A DNA stretch of 64,000 nt from positions 558,001 through 622,000 of the forward strand of contig NZ_JAIWNB010000002.1 in NCBI RefSeq assembly GCF_020215705.1, given 5' to 3'. This stretch comes from Nonomuraea aurantiaca. GTDB lineage: Bacteria > Actinomycetota > Actinomycetes > Streptosporangiales > Streptosporangiaceae. Both the position numbers and the translations under genes were made by a program. Of this stretch, positions 32,931 to 41,839 are shown in pieces (the first letter of the stretch is position 1; every line of letters starts with the position of its first letter). The notes below the pieces were generated by a model. That model was given only the letters and a program-made list of their open reading frames with translations. It did no database searches and was not told where the DNA came from.

Positions 32931-34445
32931 TCAGCTGGGCCGGAGCGCCGACTTGAGACGGCCCAGGAGGGTCCGTTCCTCGGTGGCGGGAACCGTGACG
33001 ATCGGCGGTAGCGGCGCGGCGGGCTTCTGAGGCGCCGCCTTCTGGGCCGTGGTCTTCTCGCCTGCGGGTTTCGGTTGCGGGGCCGGGGGCCAGTAGCGGT
33101 CTGGGTCCTCGTGCCGTACGCCGTGCGTGGTCTGGATGATCTCGTCGAGATCGTCGCCCGGGGCGGCGAGCAGCAGGGCGCGGCCCAGGGCGGAGGTGCG
33201 TTCGAGGCGGGCCGTGCGGCCGTCGGGCAGGTCCACGACGAGCACGCCCGTCAGGTCCTTCTGCACCGTCTCGATCATCCGCTCCAGCGTCACCTTGTGC
33301 AGCGCCACCTCGACCGGTCCCCGGTAGCGGAACGGCGCGGGCGCCGGCGTCGGGGCCGCCTCGTCGATCAGCCGGATCCGGTCGTCGTGGGCGAACAGGT
33401 CGCGCATCAGCCGCATCTCGAAGAGCGGGTCACTGAGCACGGCCCGCCGCCCGTCGTGCAGCCGCGCCCACGGACCCACCAGCGTCACCACGACGTCCTG
33501 AAGCCTGCCGTCGAGCGCCGCCGCAACCGCCTGCCGTACGACCGCTTCCGAGGTGTCCGTGACGTCCAGGACGATCTCGACGTACGGCACGAGCCAGCGG
33601 CGGCCCTGGTCCTTGCGCAGGTCGCGGCGGAGCGGAATCCGGTGCGCCAGGTACGGCTCGACGGCTCGCACGGCGCGGTCCCGGTCACGGTGCTGAGCGG
33701 GCAGCCCGAGATGTACGGCCTGTGCTTCCATGTCCGGGATGAACACGACACCGTGCATGGCCAGCCGGTAGGCGAACTCGGTATCCTCTCCGCGCACGAC
33801 GGTCGGGTCGAGGCCGCCCACGGCGTGGAAGACCTCCCGGGGAAGGGCGAAGGTCGGCCCTGTGCACACGTGGTAGGGATTGCGGCTCTTGCGGAGCCTG
33901 TCGGTCTTGGCGATCGTCGCCTCGGTGGAGCTCGACACGCCGGACGCCAGGTCGAACACGTCCCCCAGGTGTCCCGCCCGGAAGACCTGCTCGGCGGTGA
34001 GCGTCGGCACCTGGACGAAGCGCTTCATCCCGATCGTGACGAGATAGTCGGTCACGTGGTGCCAGCGGGCCAGGGCCTCGATGTGCTCGCGGCAGGCCAC
34101 CATGTCGGCGTCGAGGCGCTGGATGATCTCGCCGTCGGCGGCCTTGGCGCCGGTGTTGACGGCGTTCGAGATGCCCCAGCCGGTCGTCACCGGGACGATC
34201 CGGGTGTTGACCGGCCGCAGTTCCGGCAGCCGGATCGGCGGCTCGCTGCCGTCGTCCACGACCAGGACCTCCATGAGATGGTCCGGGTACGTCTGAGCGG
34301 CCAGCGCGGCCAGCGTCAGCTCCAGATGGGGCCCGCCGTGCGCGGGTATCACCACGCTCACGGACAGGGCCGGTGACCAGGTGCCGAGCTCCGGCGGCGA
34401 CAGCGGAGAATAGTCGTTCTGCGTCATGGCAGGACGCGCGTTCAT
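32931..34445 (-). CDS. Family 2 glycosyltransferase (GT6)
   Basis: About 504 residues, convergent with GT5. LSVSVVIPAHGGPHLELTLA, LVVDDGS, metal motif RLDADMVA, acceptor motif VRGEDTEFAYRLAMHG. It shares the DQGRRWLVPYVEIVL block but ends in a Pro/Lys/Ala-rich tail (KPAGEKTTAQKAAPQKPA) in place of a coiled coil. Start ATG at 34445 has a GGGGGG stretch upstream; ATG at 34427 is the alternative. The order N-terminus with NDYSPLSPPELG resembles NDYGVLTPP and NDWGTLEPP of GT1 and GT3, confirming common descent. Confidence 0.85.
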   Translation of the reverse strand: MNARPAMTQNDYSPLSPPELGTWSPALSVSVVIPAHGGPHLELTLAALAAQTYPDHLMEVLVVDDGSEPPIRLPELRPVNTRIVPVTTGWGISNAVNTGAKAADGEIIQRLDADMVACREHIEALARWHHVTDYLVTIGMKRFVQVPTLTAEQVFRAGHLGDVFDLASGVSSSTEATIAKTDRLRKSRNPYHVCTGPTFALPREVFHAVGGLDPTVVRGEDTEFAYRLAMHGVVFIPDMEAQAVHLGLPAQHRDRDRAVRAVEPYLAHRIPLRRDLRKDQGRRWLVPYVEIVLDVTDTSEAVVRQAVAAALDGRLQDVVVTLVGPWARLHDGRRAVLSDPLFEMRLMRDLFAHDDRIRLIDEAAPTPAPAPFRYRGPVEVALHKVTLERMIETVQKDLTGVLVVDLPDGRTARLERTSALGRALLLAAPGDDLDEIIQTTHGVRHEDPDRYWPPAPQPKPAGEKTTAQKAAPQKPAAPLPPIVTVPATEERTLLGRLKSALRPS

Positions 34446-34604
34446 GGTGGTGACCCCCCTGCCCGGGGACCTTACCGGGAGATGCTGAGAATTTCCTGAA
34501 TTATGGGTTGTTGCAGCCACTGCTCGGCGGCCCGGGACTCGACTCCGTGAACACCGCCGGGACCCCGTACACTCGGTGCCCAAGACCGCAGGTAGGGAGT
34601 CAAT

Positions 34605-35663
34605 ATGAGCAGGTCGTGGCGTGGCCTCATCGAGGAGTACCGAGAGCGTCTTCCGGTCACCACGAAGACGCCCGTCATCACGCTGCTGGAGGGCGGCACG
34701 CCGCTGGTGCCCGCGCACCGCGTCTCCGCGCTGACCGGGTGTGACGTCTACCTCAAGGTGGAGGGCGCCAACCCGACGGGCAGCTTCAAGGACCGCGGCA
34801 TGACCATGGCCATCAGCAAGGCCGTCGAAGAGGGTGCCAAGGCGGTCATCTGCGCCTCCACCGGCAACACTTCGGCCTCGGCCGCCGCCTACGCCGTACG
34901 CGCCGGGCTCACCTGCGCCGTGCTGGTGCCGCGCGGCAAGATCGCGATGGGCAAGCTGGCCCAGGCGCTCGTCCACGGGGCCACGCTGCTCCAGGTCGAG
35001 GGCTCGTTCGACGATTGCCTGGAGATGACCCGCAAGCTGTCGTCCAGCTACCCGATCGCGCTGGTCAACTCGGTCAACCCGTTCCGGCTGCAGGGCCAGA
35101 AGACGGCCGCGTTCGAGATCGTCGACACGCTCGGCGACGCGCCCGACATCCACTGCATCCCGGTGGGCAACGCGGGCAACATCTCGGCCTACTGGATGGG
35201 CTACCGCGAATACGCCGCCGACGGGATCGCCACCAAGGCACCGCGCATGTTCGGCTTCCAGGCCAGCGGCGCGGCACCCATCGTCAACGGCGGGCCCGTC
35301 GCCCACCCGCACACGATCGCCACCGCCATCCGCATCGGCAACCCCGCCTCCTGGCAGCTCGCCACGGCGGCGCGCGACGAGTCCGGGGGCGCCATCGAGT
35401 CGGTCACGGACCGGCAGATCGCGGCCGCGTACAAACTGCTGGCCCAGGAGGAGGGCGTCTTCGTCGAGCTCGCCTCGGCGGCCAGCGTCGCCGGTCTCCT
35501 TCAGGCGCACGCGCAGGGGCTCATCGCGCCCGGGCAGCGCATCGTCTGCACGGTCACGGGCAACGGCCTCAAGGACCCTGACTGGGCGATCGCCGGCGCG
35601 CCGGCCCCGGTCACCATCCCCATCGACGTCCACGCCGCCGCGGCCGCCCTCAACCTGGGCTAG
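34605..35663 (+). CDS. thrC: Threonine synthase
   Basis: Converts O-phosphohomoserine to threonine with pyridoxal phosphate. 352 residues. The cofactor lysine is in [11 protein letters not shown], the phosphate pocket in [13 protein letters not shown] and [11 protein letters not shown], and the C-terminal [12 protein letters not shown] is typical. ATG with GGGAG six bases upstream. Separated from hom by the accessory block. A TACACT box at 34569 could be a -10 element, giving this part of the pathway its own promoter. Confidence 0.95.
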   Translation: MSRSWRGLIEEYRERLPVTTKTPVITLLEGGTPLVPAHRVSALTGCDVYLKVEGANPTGSFKDRGMTMAISKAVEEGAKAVICASTGNTSASAAAYAVRAGLTCAVLVPRGKIAMGKLAQALVHGATLLQVEGSFDDCLEMTRKLSSSYPIALVNSVNPFRLQGQKTAAFEIVDTLGDAPDIHCIPVGNAGNISAYWMGYREYAADGIATKAPRMFGFQASGAAPIVNGGPVAHPHTIATAIRIGNPASWQLATAARDESGGAIESVTDRQIAAAYKLLAQEEGVFVELASAASVAGLLQAHAQGLIAPGQRIVCTVTGNGLKDPDWAIAGAPAPVTIPIDVHAAAAALNLG

Positions 35664-35724
35664 GCACTCCGGGGCTCTCGTACGGAGCATTCGGGCGCAT
35701 GCCGGACTGTGCGGTGTGCGCCTC

Positions 35725-35774
35725 TGCTTTGCCATACGGGGATGCATTGCCGTACGGATGCTTTGCCGTACGGA
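35725..35774 (+). repeat. Three 16-18 bp tandem repeats upstream of thrB
   Basis: TGCTTTGCCATACGGGGA, TGCATTGCCGTACGGA and TGCTTTGCCGTACGGA follow one another in the 157-base gap between thrC and thrB. The CGTACGGA core also occurs twice, 18 bases apart, inside an insertion within thrB (36182 and 36200). A ribosome binding site is not clear: GGGGGAAAGA at 35804-35813 is the candidate. Confidence 0.7.
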
Positions 35775-35820
35775 AAACAGGCCCGTCGCCGCTGAAGGCG
35801 GCGGGGGAAAGATCAGGCGA

Positions 35821-36816
35821 ATGAGCACCGTTGACATCCGTGTGCCTGCCACGTCGGCGAACCTGGGCCCCGGCTTCGACACCCTGGGCCTGGCCTTGGG
35901 CCTGTACGACGAGGTCCGGGCCACGCTGACCGGTGAGCGGGGCGTCCACGTCACCGTCGAAGGACAGGGCGAGGGTGAGCTCGACCTCGGCGAAGGACAC
36001 CTGGTCATCAAGGCCATGCGCAGGACGTTCGACCGCATGGGGGCCGCCCAGCCCGAGGGCATCCGGCTGCACTGCCTCAACCGCATCCCGCACGCCCGCG
36101 GCCTGGGCTCGTCCTCGGCCGCGATCTGCGCGGGCATCCTGGCCGCCCGAGCGCTGGCCCGGCCCGACGAATCGGAAAGCTCGCGTACGGACTCCGCACC
36201 GCGTACGGAAACCGGCGACGGAGGGCCGCACGCGGCCGGATTCTCCGACGGATACGGCCTTACCGACGACGAGGTGTTCGCGCTGGCCACCGAGATGGAA
36301 GGGCATCCGGACAATGTCGCGCCATGCCTGGCCGGAGGCTTGACGATTGCGTGGACCGACCACTCCGGATCACCGCGTATGGTGAAACTGCTCCCGGATG
36401 TGCGCATCCAGCCTGTCGTGTTCGTTCCGGCGACGCGCCTGGCCACGGAGACCGCACGGGGGTTGTTGCCGAAGGACGTGCCCCACAAGGACGCCTCTTT
36501 CAACGCCGGCAGGGCTGCGCTGCTGATCGCGGCGCTGACCCAGCGGCCGGAGCGCGGGCTGTTGCTCGCCGCCACCGAAGACCGACTTCACCAGAAATAC
36601 CGTGCGCCTGCGATGCGGGCCAGTGCGGATCTGGTAGAACGTCTCCGTGCAGTGGGCGTGCCTGCGGTCGTTTCGGGAGCAGGTCCCACAGTTCTTGCGT
36701 TTTCGACACCGGATTCGCAGGATTTGATCGCGCCAGAAGTGGGTAATGACTGGCACATCCAGCTTATGGACGTCGACCCAGTTGGTGCGAACGTTCAGTT
36801 CCCCGAGACACGCTGA
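35821..36816 (+). CDS. thrB: Homoserine kinase
   Basis: Phosphorylates homoserine for threonine synthase. 331 residues, GHMP kinase. VPATSANLGPGFDTLGLAL opens the fold; the ATP loop is PHARGLGSSSAAICAG; the third motif is VPAVVSGAGPTVLAF. Between ALARPDE and GLTDDEVFALA an insertion of about 30 residues (ESSRTDSAPRTETGDGG and neighbours) is longer than the loop usual here and is coded by CGTACGGA-containing DNA similar to the upstream repeats. The insertion is in a surface loop, so the enzyme is probably active. Confidence 0.95.
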   Translation: MSTVDIRVPATSANLGPGFDTLGLALGLYDEVRATLTGERGVHVTVEGQGEGELDLGEGHLVIKAMRRTFDRMGAAQPEGIRLHCLNRIPHARGLGSSSAAICAGILAARALARPDESESSRTDSAPRTETGDGGPHAAGFSDGYGLTDDEVFALATEMEGHPDNVAPCLAGGLTIAWTDHSGSPRMVKLLPDVRIQPVVFVPATRLATETARGLLPKDVPHKDASFNAGRAALLIAALTQRPERGLLLAATEDRLHQKYRAPAMRASADLVERLRAVGVPAVVSGAGPTVLAFSTPDSQDLIAPEVGNDWHIQLMDVDPVGANVQFPETR

Positions 36817-37272
36817 TGCCTCTTTAGACCTTCAGGGAATAGCCGTGTGCGCTGGTGATGTTAGGCTGATAGCCGCACCAGATGCCCCCTTGTTGGGTGC
36901 GTGCTTGTCAGCCACACATCGCTGCATCATGCTGCACGTCGCGAGGCGTGTGCAGCGCGGCTGTCTCCCCGGAATCCGTTGCCTCCGGTTGGCCCACACC
37001 CGGTTGGCCCAACGTGAGGCGGCGACGACGGGGGTCTGCGCGTTCGAATCACCTCGACATCTGGCTGGCGACAGCAATCTGAGGGGTGTCATCCACGCGT
37101 CACTGTCCTGTGGCCGCTTGGACGCGCCTCTCCCCAAGAGTGGCGGTCGTCCCCAGCGGCGGCCGAAGATCGCAACGTGCACCCCGACCCGGTCTGTCCC
37201 GCCGGATCGCAAGCACCTCCGGGACGCCCGGCAGAACAAAACCGGCGCCCGACCCCTGGGAAGGACCTTTAG
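36817..37272 (+). promoter_or_regulatory. Long leader region of rho
   Basis: 456 bases with no gene. TAGGCT at 36862-36867 fits a -10 hexamer, which would give a leader near 400 bases. The region contains a 12-base direct repeat CCGGTTGGCCCA at 36985 and 37000, and many C-rich, G-poor stretches toward the end (ACCCCGACCCGG, CAAGCACCTCC), which is the kind of RNA bound by Rho. Autoregulation by Rho at its own leader is known in other bacteria; here it is inference. Confidence 0.45.
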
Positions 37273-39393
37273 TTGAGCGACACCACCGAACTCCTCTCCG
37301 ACGCACCAGGCTCACCTGCGCAGCCCGCGTCCGGCGACACCCCCACCCGCGCCGCGGCTAAGCCGCGCGCGCGTCGCTCCGGCACCGGCCTGTCCGCCAA
37401 GGTGCTGCCCGAGCTGCAGAAAATGGCCGCTGAGCTGGGCATCAGCGGCACCGGGCGCATGCGGAAGAGCCAGCTCATCGCGGCCATCCAGGAGAAGCAG
37501 GGTGGCGGCACCGGAGAAGGCGCACCCGCTGCCGTAGCCGAGGCCCCGGCCGCCGCCGACGCGGCGCCCGCCGCGGAGCGGCCCACCAGGGCACGCCGGG
37601 AACGTTCCCGCCCCAAGACCGTTGAAGAGCCCGTCGCGCAGGCTCCCGAGCCGGTGGCCGCGGCCCCCGAGCCCGTGGCCGCCGCCCCGGCAGAGCCGGT
37701 CGTGGAGCAGGCCCAGCCCGTCGACACCCAGCTCGACCCGCGTGGCGACCGTGGTGAGAGCCGCCGTGAGCGGCGCACCAGAGGCGAGCGCCGTGACCGT
37801 GGCGACCGTGGCGGCAGCGACCGTACCGGCAACGACCGCGGTGAGGGCGGCCGTGGCGAGAGTGGCCGTGACGGCCGCGACAGCCGCGATGTTCGCGACA
37901 GCCGTGACTCTCGTGATGTTCGTGACCGCGACTCTCGTGATGTTCGTGACGGCCGCGATGGCCGTGACAACCGTGACAACGGTCGTGACGGTGGCCGTGA
38001 TGGCGGTCGCGTGGACCAGCGTGAGCGTGTCGCCGACGGCGGCCGCGGCGGTGACCCGCGTGGCGGCAACGACCAGCGCGGTGACCAGCGCGGCGACCCC
38101 CGCAACGATCAGCGGGGCGACTCGCGCAACGATCCGCGCGGTGGCGGCGACGACGACGACCGCGGCGGTCGTGGCAGGCGGGGCCGGTTCAGGGAGCGCA
38201 ACCGCGGCCGTGGCCGTGAGCGCTTCGAGAGCAACGAGCCCGTGATCGGCGACGACGACGTACTCATCCCGATCGCCGGCATCCTCGACATCCTCGACAA
38301 CTACGCGTTCGTCAGGACGAGCGGCTACCTGCCCGGCAGCAACGACGTCTACGTCTCGCTCGCCCAGATCCGCCGCAACGGCCTGCGCAAGGGCGACGTC
38401 ATCACCGGCGCCGTCCGGCAGCCGCGCGACGGCGAGCGCCGCGAGAAGTTCAACGCCCTGGTCCGCCTCGACACCGTCAACGGCATGGACCCGGAGCAGG
38501 CCCGCAACCGGCCCGACTTCAACAAGCTCACGCCGCTCTACCCGCAGGACCGCCTGCGCCTCGAGACCGAGCCGAACATCCTCACCACGCGGATCATCGA
38601 CCTCGTCTCGCCGATCGGCAAGGGCCAGCGCGGCCTCATCGTCTCGCCGCCCAAGGCCGGTAAGACGATGGTCCTCCAGGCGATCGCCAACGCGATCACC
38701 CGCAACAACACCGAGTGCCACCTGATGGTCGTGCTGGTGGACGAGCGGCCTGAAGAGGTCACCGACATGCAGCGGTCGGTCAAGGGCGAGGTCATCCACT
38801 CGACCTTCGACCGTCCCGCCGAAGACCACACCACGGTCGCCGAACTCGCCATCGAGCGGGCCAAGCGCCTGGTGGAGCTGGGCCACGACGTGGTCGTGCT
38901 GCTCGACTCGATCACCCGCCTCGGGCGCGCCTACAACCTCGCGGCTCCCGCGAGCGGGCGCATCCTGTCGGGTGGTGTCGACTCGACCGCGCTCTACCCG
39001 CCCAAGCGCTTCTTCGGCGCCGCCCGCAACATCGAGAACGGCGGCTCGCTGACGATCCTCGCCACGGCCCTGGTCGAGACCGGGTCCAAGATGGACGAGG
39101 TCATCTTCGAGGAGTTCAAGGGCACCGGCAACATGGAGCTCAAGCTCAGCCGCTCCCTGGCCGACAAGCGCATCTTCCCCGCGGTGGACGTCGACGCGTC
39201 CAGCACCCGTAAGGAAGAGATCCTCATGGCCAAGGACGAGCTCCAGATCGTCTGGAAGCTGCGCCGGGTGCTCCACGCGCTCGACATGCAGCAGGCGCTG
39301 GAGCTGCTCCTGGAGAAGATGAAGGAGACCAAGTCCAACGCCGAGTTCCTCCTGCAGGTCCAGAAGACCACGGTGAGCAACGACCGCGACTGA
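37273..39393 (+). CDS. rho: Transcription termination factor Rho, with Arg/Asp/Gly-rich insertion
   Basis: Hexameric RNA helicase that ends transcription. 706 residues against about 420 in E. coli. Residues 37-75 are the Rho N-terminal domain ([20 protein letters not shown]). About 150-315 is a disordered insert of RD, RG and ND repeats ([29 protein letters not shown]). The RNA-binding domain follows ([20 protein letters not shown]), then the P-loop SPPKAGKT (about 457-464), [10 protein letters not shown] and [20 protein letters not shown]. Start is TTG with AAGGA seven bases upstream. Such inserts are known in Actinobacteria (for example Micrococcus) and extend RNA binding. Confidence 0.96.
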   Translation: MSDTTELLSDAPGSPAQPASGDTPTRAAAKPRARRSGTGLSAKVLPELQKMAAELGISGTGRMRKSQLIAAIQEKQGGGTGEGAPAAVAEAPAAADAAPAAERPTRARRERSRPKTVEEPVAQAPEPVAAAPEPVAAAPAEPVVEQAQPVDTQLDPRGDRGESRRERRTRGERRDRGDRGGSDRTGNDRGEGGRGESGRDGRDSRDVRDSRDSRDVRDRDSRDVRDGRDGRDNRDNGRDGGRDGGRVDQRERVADGGRGGDPRGGNDQRGDQRGDPRNDQRGDSRNDPRGGGDDDDRGGRGRRGRFRERNRGRGRERFESNEPVIGDDDVLIPIAGILDILDNYAFVRTSGYLPGSNDVYVSLAQIRRNGLRKGDVITGAVRQPRDGERREKFNALVRLDTVNGMDPEQARNRPDFNKLTPLYPQDRLRLETEPNILTTRIIDLVSPIGKGQRGLIVSPPKAGKTMVLQAIANAITRNNTECHLMVVLVDERPEEVTDMQRSVKGEVIHSTFDRPAEDHTTVAELAIERAKRLVELGHDVVVLLDSITRLGRAYNLAAPASGRILSGGVDSTALYPPKRFFGAARNIENGGSLTILATALVETGSKMDEVIFEEFKGTGNMELKLSRSLADKRIFPAVDVDASSTRKEEILMAKDELQIVWKLRRVLHALDMQQALELLLEKMKETKSNAEFLLQVQKTTVSNDRD

Positions 39394-39400
39394 CGCTGGT

Positions 39401-39437
39401 AGAGGGGGCGGCGGAGTTCTTCTCTGCCGCCCCCTTT
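39401..39437 (+). terminator. Intrinsic terminator of rho
   Basis: A stem of GGGGGCGGC and GCCGCCCCC around a 13-base loop ends in CTTTTCT. This is a textbook rho-independent terminator placed eight bases after the rho stop, a notable arrangement for the gene encoding the termination factor itself. Confidence 0.9.
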
Positions 39438-39521
39438 TCTCTTGTACGGCCTGCATCCCGGGCCTGACGTGGGGTCGAGTGCCTCTGGGGACACGGCCGC
39501 CGCCTTCCACGGGGCGGCCGG

Positions 39522-39747
39522 CCACGACGGACTTCCGCTAGGCCGGAGGGGCGCCCTCCGGAGGGTCACCTGCCACGCCGGACCGTCTTCGTCCTCTCCC
39601 CTGGAGGGGATATACCTCGTTGGGGACCTCGGCCACGATGGACCGTCCTTTTCCTCCCCCGGAGGGGGTAGACCTGCAAAGGACCCCAGCCACCCACCGA
39701 CCGTCACAGGGACCGAGGCGGTCGTGTGACGGACCACCCGGGGAAAC
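39522..39747 (+). repeat. Intergenic repeat array, copy B (four units)
   Basis: Units begin CCACGACGG (39522), CCACGCCGGACCGTC (39573), CCACGATGGACCGTC (39633) and CCACCCACCGACCGTC (39690), with spacings of 51, 60 and 57 bases. Each unit holds a CTCCCC/GGAGGGG palindrome and ends near GGGGACC. The last unit differs and ends with a nearly perfect hairpin: CCGTCACA at 39701 pairs with TGTGACGG at 39725, and inside it GACCG-agg-CGGTC. Best-preserved copy of the family. It lies in the 514-base gap between rho and a histidine kinase gene. Confidence 0.85.
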
Positions 39748-39834
39748 CAATGGGGTCGCCCCACCAGAGGCACAGCCGCTGACCCATAGCGGGCGGCCCC
39801 GCTGTGACGAGGACGAGACGTTGGGATCGGCCAC

Positions 39835-39848
39835 TGGGGTTAACCCCA
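39835..39848. promoter_or_regulatory. Perfect 14-bp palindrome upstream of the histidine kinase
   Basis: TGGGGTTAACCCCA reads identically on both strands and stands 59 bases before the kinase start. A second short hairpin, TGGGG-tcg-CCCCA, is at 39751-39763. The palindrome is a good candidate for a dimeric regulator, possibly the response regulator encoded downstream. Confidence 0.5.
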
Positions 39849-39907
39849 CCTCAGGACGGAAGTCCGCCACATTCTCTGCGGCCGGTTGGACGGGCACCCT
39901 TGATGGC

Positions 39908-41182
39908 ATGGTTACTGTGCCGTTGAGGGAGCGCGTGCCGTGGGGGCCCCGGGGGCCCATTGGCGTTGTGGTGGATCCGACCACGTGGCGGGCCGTGCCC
40001 TACATGCTGGTCAGTCTGGCCTTCGGGGTCGGCTGGTTCGCCGTGCTGGCCGTGGCGGTGCCGTTCTCCGTCGCGTTGGTGATCCTGTGGGTGGGCATCC
40101 CGCTGGTGCTGCTGACCATGTTCACGTGGCGCGGAGCGGCGATGCTGGAGCGCCGGGTGCTGTGGGCCGCGCTGGGCGTACGGATCGCCGATCCCTACCG
40201 CACCCGGCCCGAGCGGGGGATCGGCGCCCATGTGGGGTGGTTGTTCAAGGATCCGGCCACCTGGAAGGACCTCGGCTATCTGCTGCTGCTGTTCCCGCTG
40301 AGCCTGGTGGAGTTCGTGGTGTCCGCCGTGTCATGGGTGGGGACCATCACGCTGATCGCCGCGCCCTTCTGCTACGCGCAGGGTGAGGCGCTGCGGTTCG
40401 GTGACGTTCTGGTCATCGACAGCTGGCCGGGGACGGTGCTCGGCACGATCTTCGGCTTCTGCATGCTGGCCGTGACCGCCTATGCCGTACGCGGGATGGC
40501 CTGGCTGCACGGCACGCTGGCCGTGGTGCTGCTCAGCGGGAGCGAGGAGGAGCGGCTGCGGGCCAGCAGGGCCAGAGGCATCGACGCGGCCGAGGCGGAG
40601 CGCCGCAGGATCGAACGCGACCTGCACGACGGCGCCCAGCAGCGGCTGCTGTCCGTCGCGGTGGACCTCGGCCGGGCGCAGGCCAAGCTCGACCACGCCC
40701 CGGAAGAGGCCAGGCTGCTGATCGCCCAGGCGCACAGCGGCACGAAGGCCGCGATCGCCGAGCTACGCGACCTGGCCAGGGGCATCCATCCGGCCATCCT
40801 GAGCGACCGGGGGCTCGACGCGGCGCTGTCCGGGCTGGCCGCCCGCGCGCCGGTGCACGTGGACGTGGTGGTCGAGCTCGACACGACCGACGAGCGGCCG
40901 CCCCCGGCCGTGGAGAGCATCGCCTACTTCATCGTGGCCGAGGCCCTGGCCAACATGGCCAAACACTCGGCCGCCACCGAGGCGTCCGTGCGGGTGGCCA
41001 AGGAAAACCGGCAGGTGCTCGTCGACGTGTGGGACAACGGCATCGGCGGCGCCCTGGTCAGCGCGGGCGGCGGCCTGGCGGGGTTAGCCGACCGGGCGGC
41101 CACCATAGACGGGGTGCTCGTCCTGCACAGTCCCGTCGGCGGTCCCACCCTCGTGCGCGCGGAGTTGCCCTGTGAGTGGTAG
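39908..41182 (+). CDS. Two-component sensor histidine kinase (HisKA_3)
   Basis: 424 residues. The N-terminal sensor region has four membrane helices in two pairs (MLVSLAFGVGWFAVLAVAV, VALVILWVGIPLVLLTMF, LLLLFPLSLVEFVVSAV, VLGTIFGFCMLAVTAYAV). After them come the dimerisation and phosphoacceptor box ERRRIERDLHDGAQQRLLSV (H in LHDG) and a GHKL ATPase with EALANMAKHS, DVWDNGIGGA and GGLAGLADRA. The ATG at 39908 gives a start just before the first helix. Nine bases separate its stop from the response regulator start. Confidence 0.92.
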   Translation: MVTVPLRERVPWGPRGPIGVVVDPTTWRAVPYMLVSLAFGVGWFAVLAVAVPFSVALVILWVGIPLVLLTMFTWRGAAMLERRVLWAALGVRIADPYRTRPERGIGAHVGWLFKDPATWKDLGYLLLLFPLSLVEFVVSAVSWVGTITLIAAPFCYAQGEALRFGDVLVIDSWPGTVLGTIFGFCMLAVTAYAVRGMAWLHGTLAVVLLSGSEEERLRASRARGIDAAEAERRRIERDLHDGAQQRLLSVAVDLGRAQAKLDHAPEEARLLIAQAHSGTKAAIAELRDLARGIHPAILSDRGLDAALSGLAARAPVHVDVVVELDTTDERPPPAVESIAYFIVAEALANMAKHSAATEASVRVAKENRQVLVDVWDNGIGGALVSAGGGLAGLADRAATIDGVLVLHSPVGGPTLVRAELPCEW

Positions 41183-41191
41183 GCATTGCAC

Positions 41192-41827
41192 ATGCGCGTG
41201 GTCATCGCCGAGGATTCCGTACTGCTCCGCGAGGGGCTGGCCCGGCTGCTCGCCGACGGAGGCATCGAGACCGTCGCGGCGGTCTCCGATGGGCCGTCCC
41301 TGATCACCGCGGTCAAGGAGCATGGGCCCGACCTGGCGATCGTCGACGTCCGGATGCCGCCGAGCCACACCGACGAGGGCCTGCGCGCCGCGTTGAAGCT
41401 ACGGGCGACGCGGCCGGACTTCCCGATCCTGGTGCTGTCGCAATACGTCGAGGAACGCTACGCCGGCGAGCTCATCGGCCCGGCCGTCGGCTACCTGCTG
41501 AAGGAGCGGGTGGCCGACGTGGCCGAGTTCCTGGAGGCCGTGCGGCAGGTGGCGGCGGGCGGCACGGTCATCGATCCCGAGGTGGTGATGCAGCTCCTCA
41601 GCAGGCAGCGGCGTGGCGCCCCGCTCGACACGCTCTCCCGGCGCGAGCGCGAGGTGCTGGCGCTGATGGCCGAGGGCCGCTCCAACACGGCCATCGCCGC
41701 CCGGCTGGTCGTCACCGAAGGGGCCGTGGAGAAGCACATCTCCGGGATCTTCGCCAAGCTGGCCCTCGGGCCGGCGCCCGAGGACCATCGGCGAGTGCTC
41801 GCCGTGCTCACCTATCTGGGCCGGTGA
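41192..41827 (+). CDS. Response regulator, NarL/LuxR family
   Basis: 211 residues. The receiver domain has acidic pair AED at residues 7-9, phospho-Asp in AIVDVRMPPS (D54) and lysine in YLLKERV. The LuxR-type HTH is LSRREREVLALMAEGRSNTA with TEGAVEKHISGIFAKL. Cognate to the kinase just upstream. Its target is unknown; the convergent secreted-protein gene and its own operon are the nearest candidates. Confidence 0.95.
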   Translation: MRVVIAEDSVLLREGLARLLADGGIETVAAVSDGPSLITAVKEHGPDLAIVDVRMPPSHTDEGLRAALKLRATRPDFPILVLSQYVEERYAGELIGPAVGYLLKERVADVAEFLEAVRQVAAGGTVIDPEVVMQLLSRQRRGAPLDTLSRREREVLALMAEGRSNTAIAARLVVTEGAVEKHISGIFAKLALGPAPEDHRRVLAVLTYLGR

Positions 41828-41839
41828 CTATCTGACCGC

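Noticed and set aside
37312..39525. 737-codon minus-strand frame opposite rho
   Set aside because: Antisense of rho, including its repeats; no start signal or domain.
39522..39747. CRISPR array
   Set aside because: Units are about 58 bases with no separate unique spacers, units are degenerate to one another, and no cas gene is in the window.
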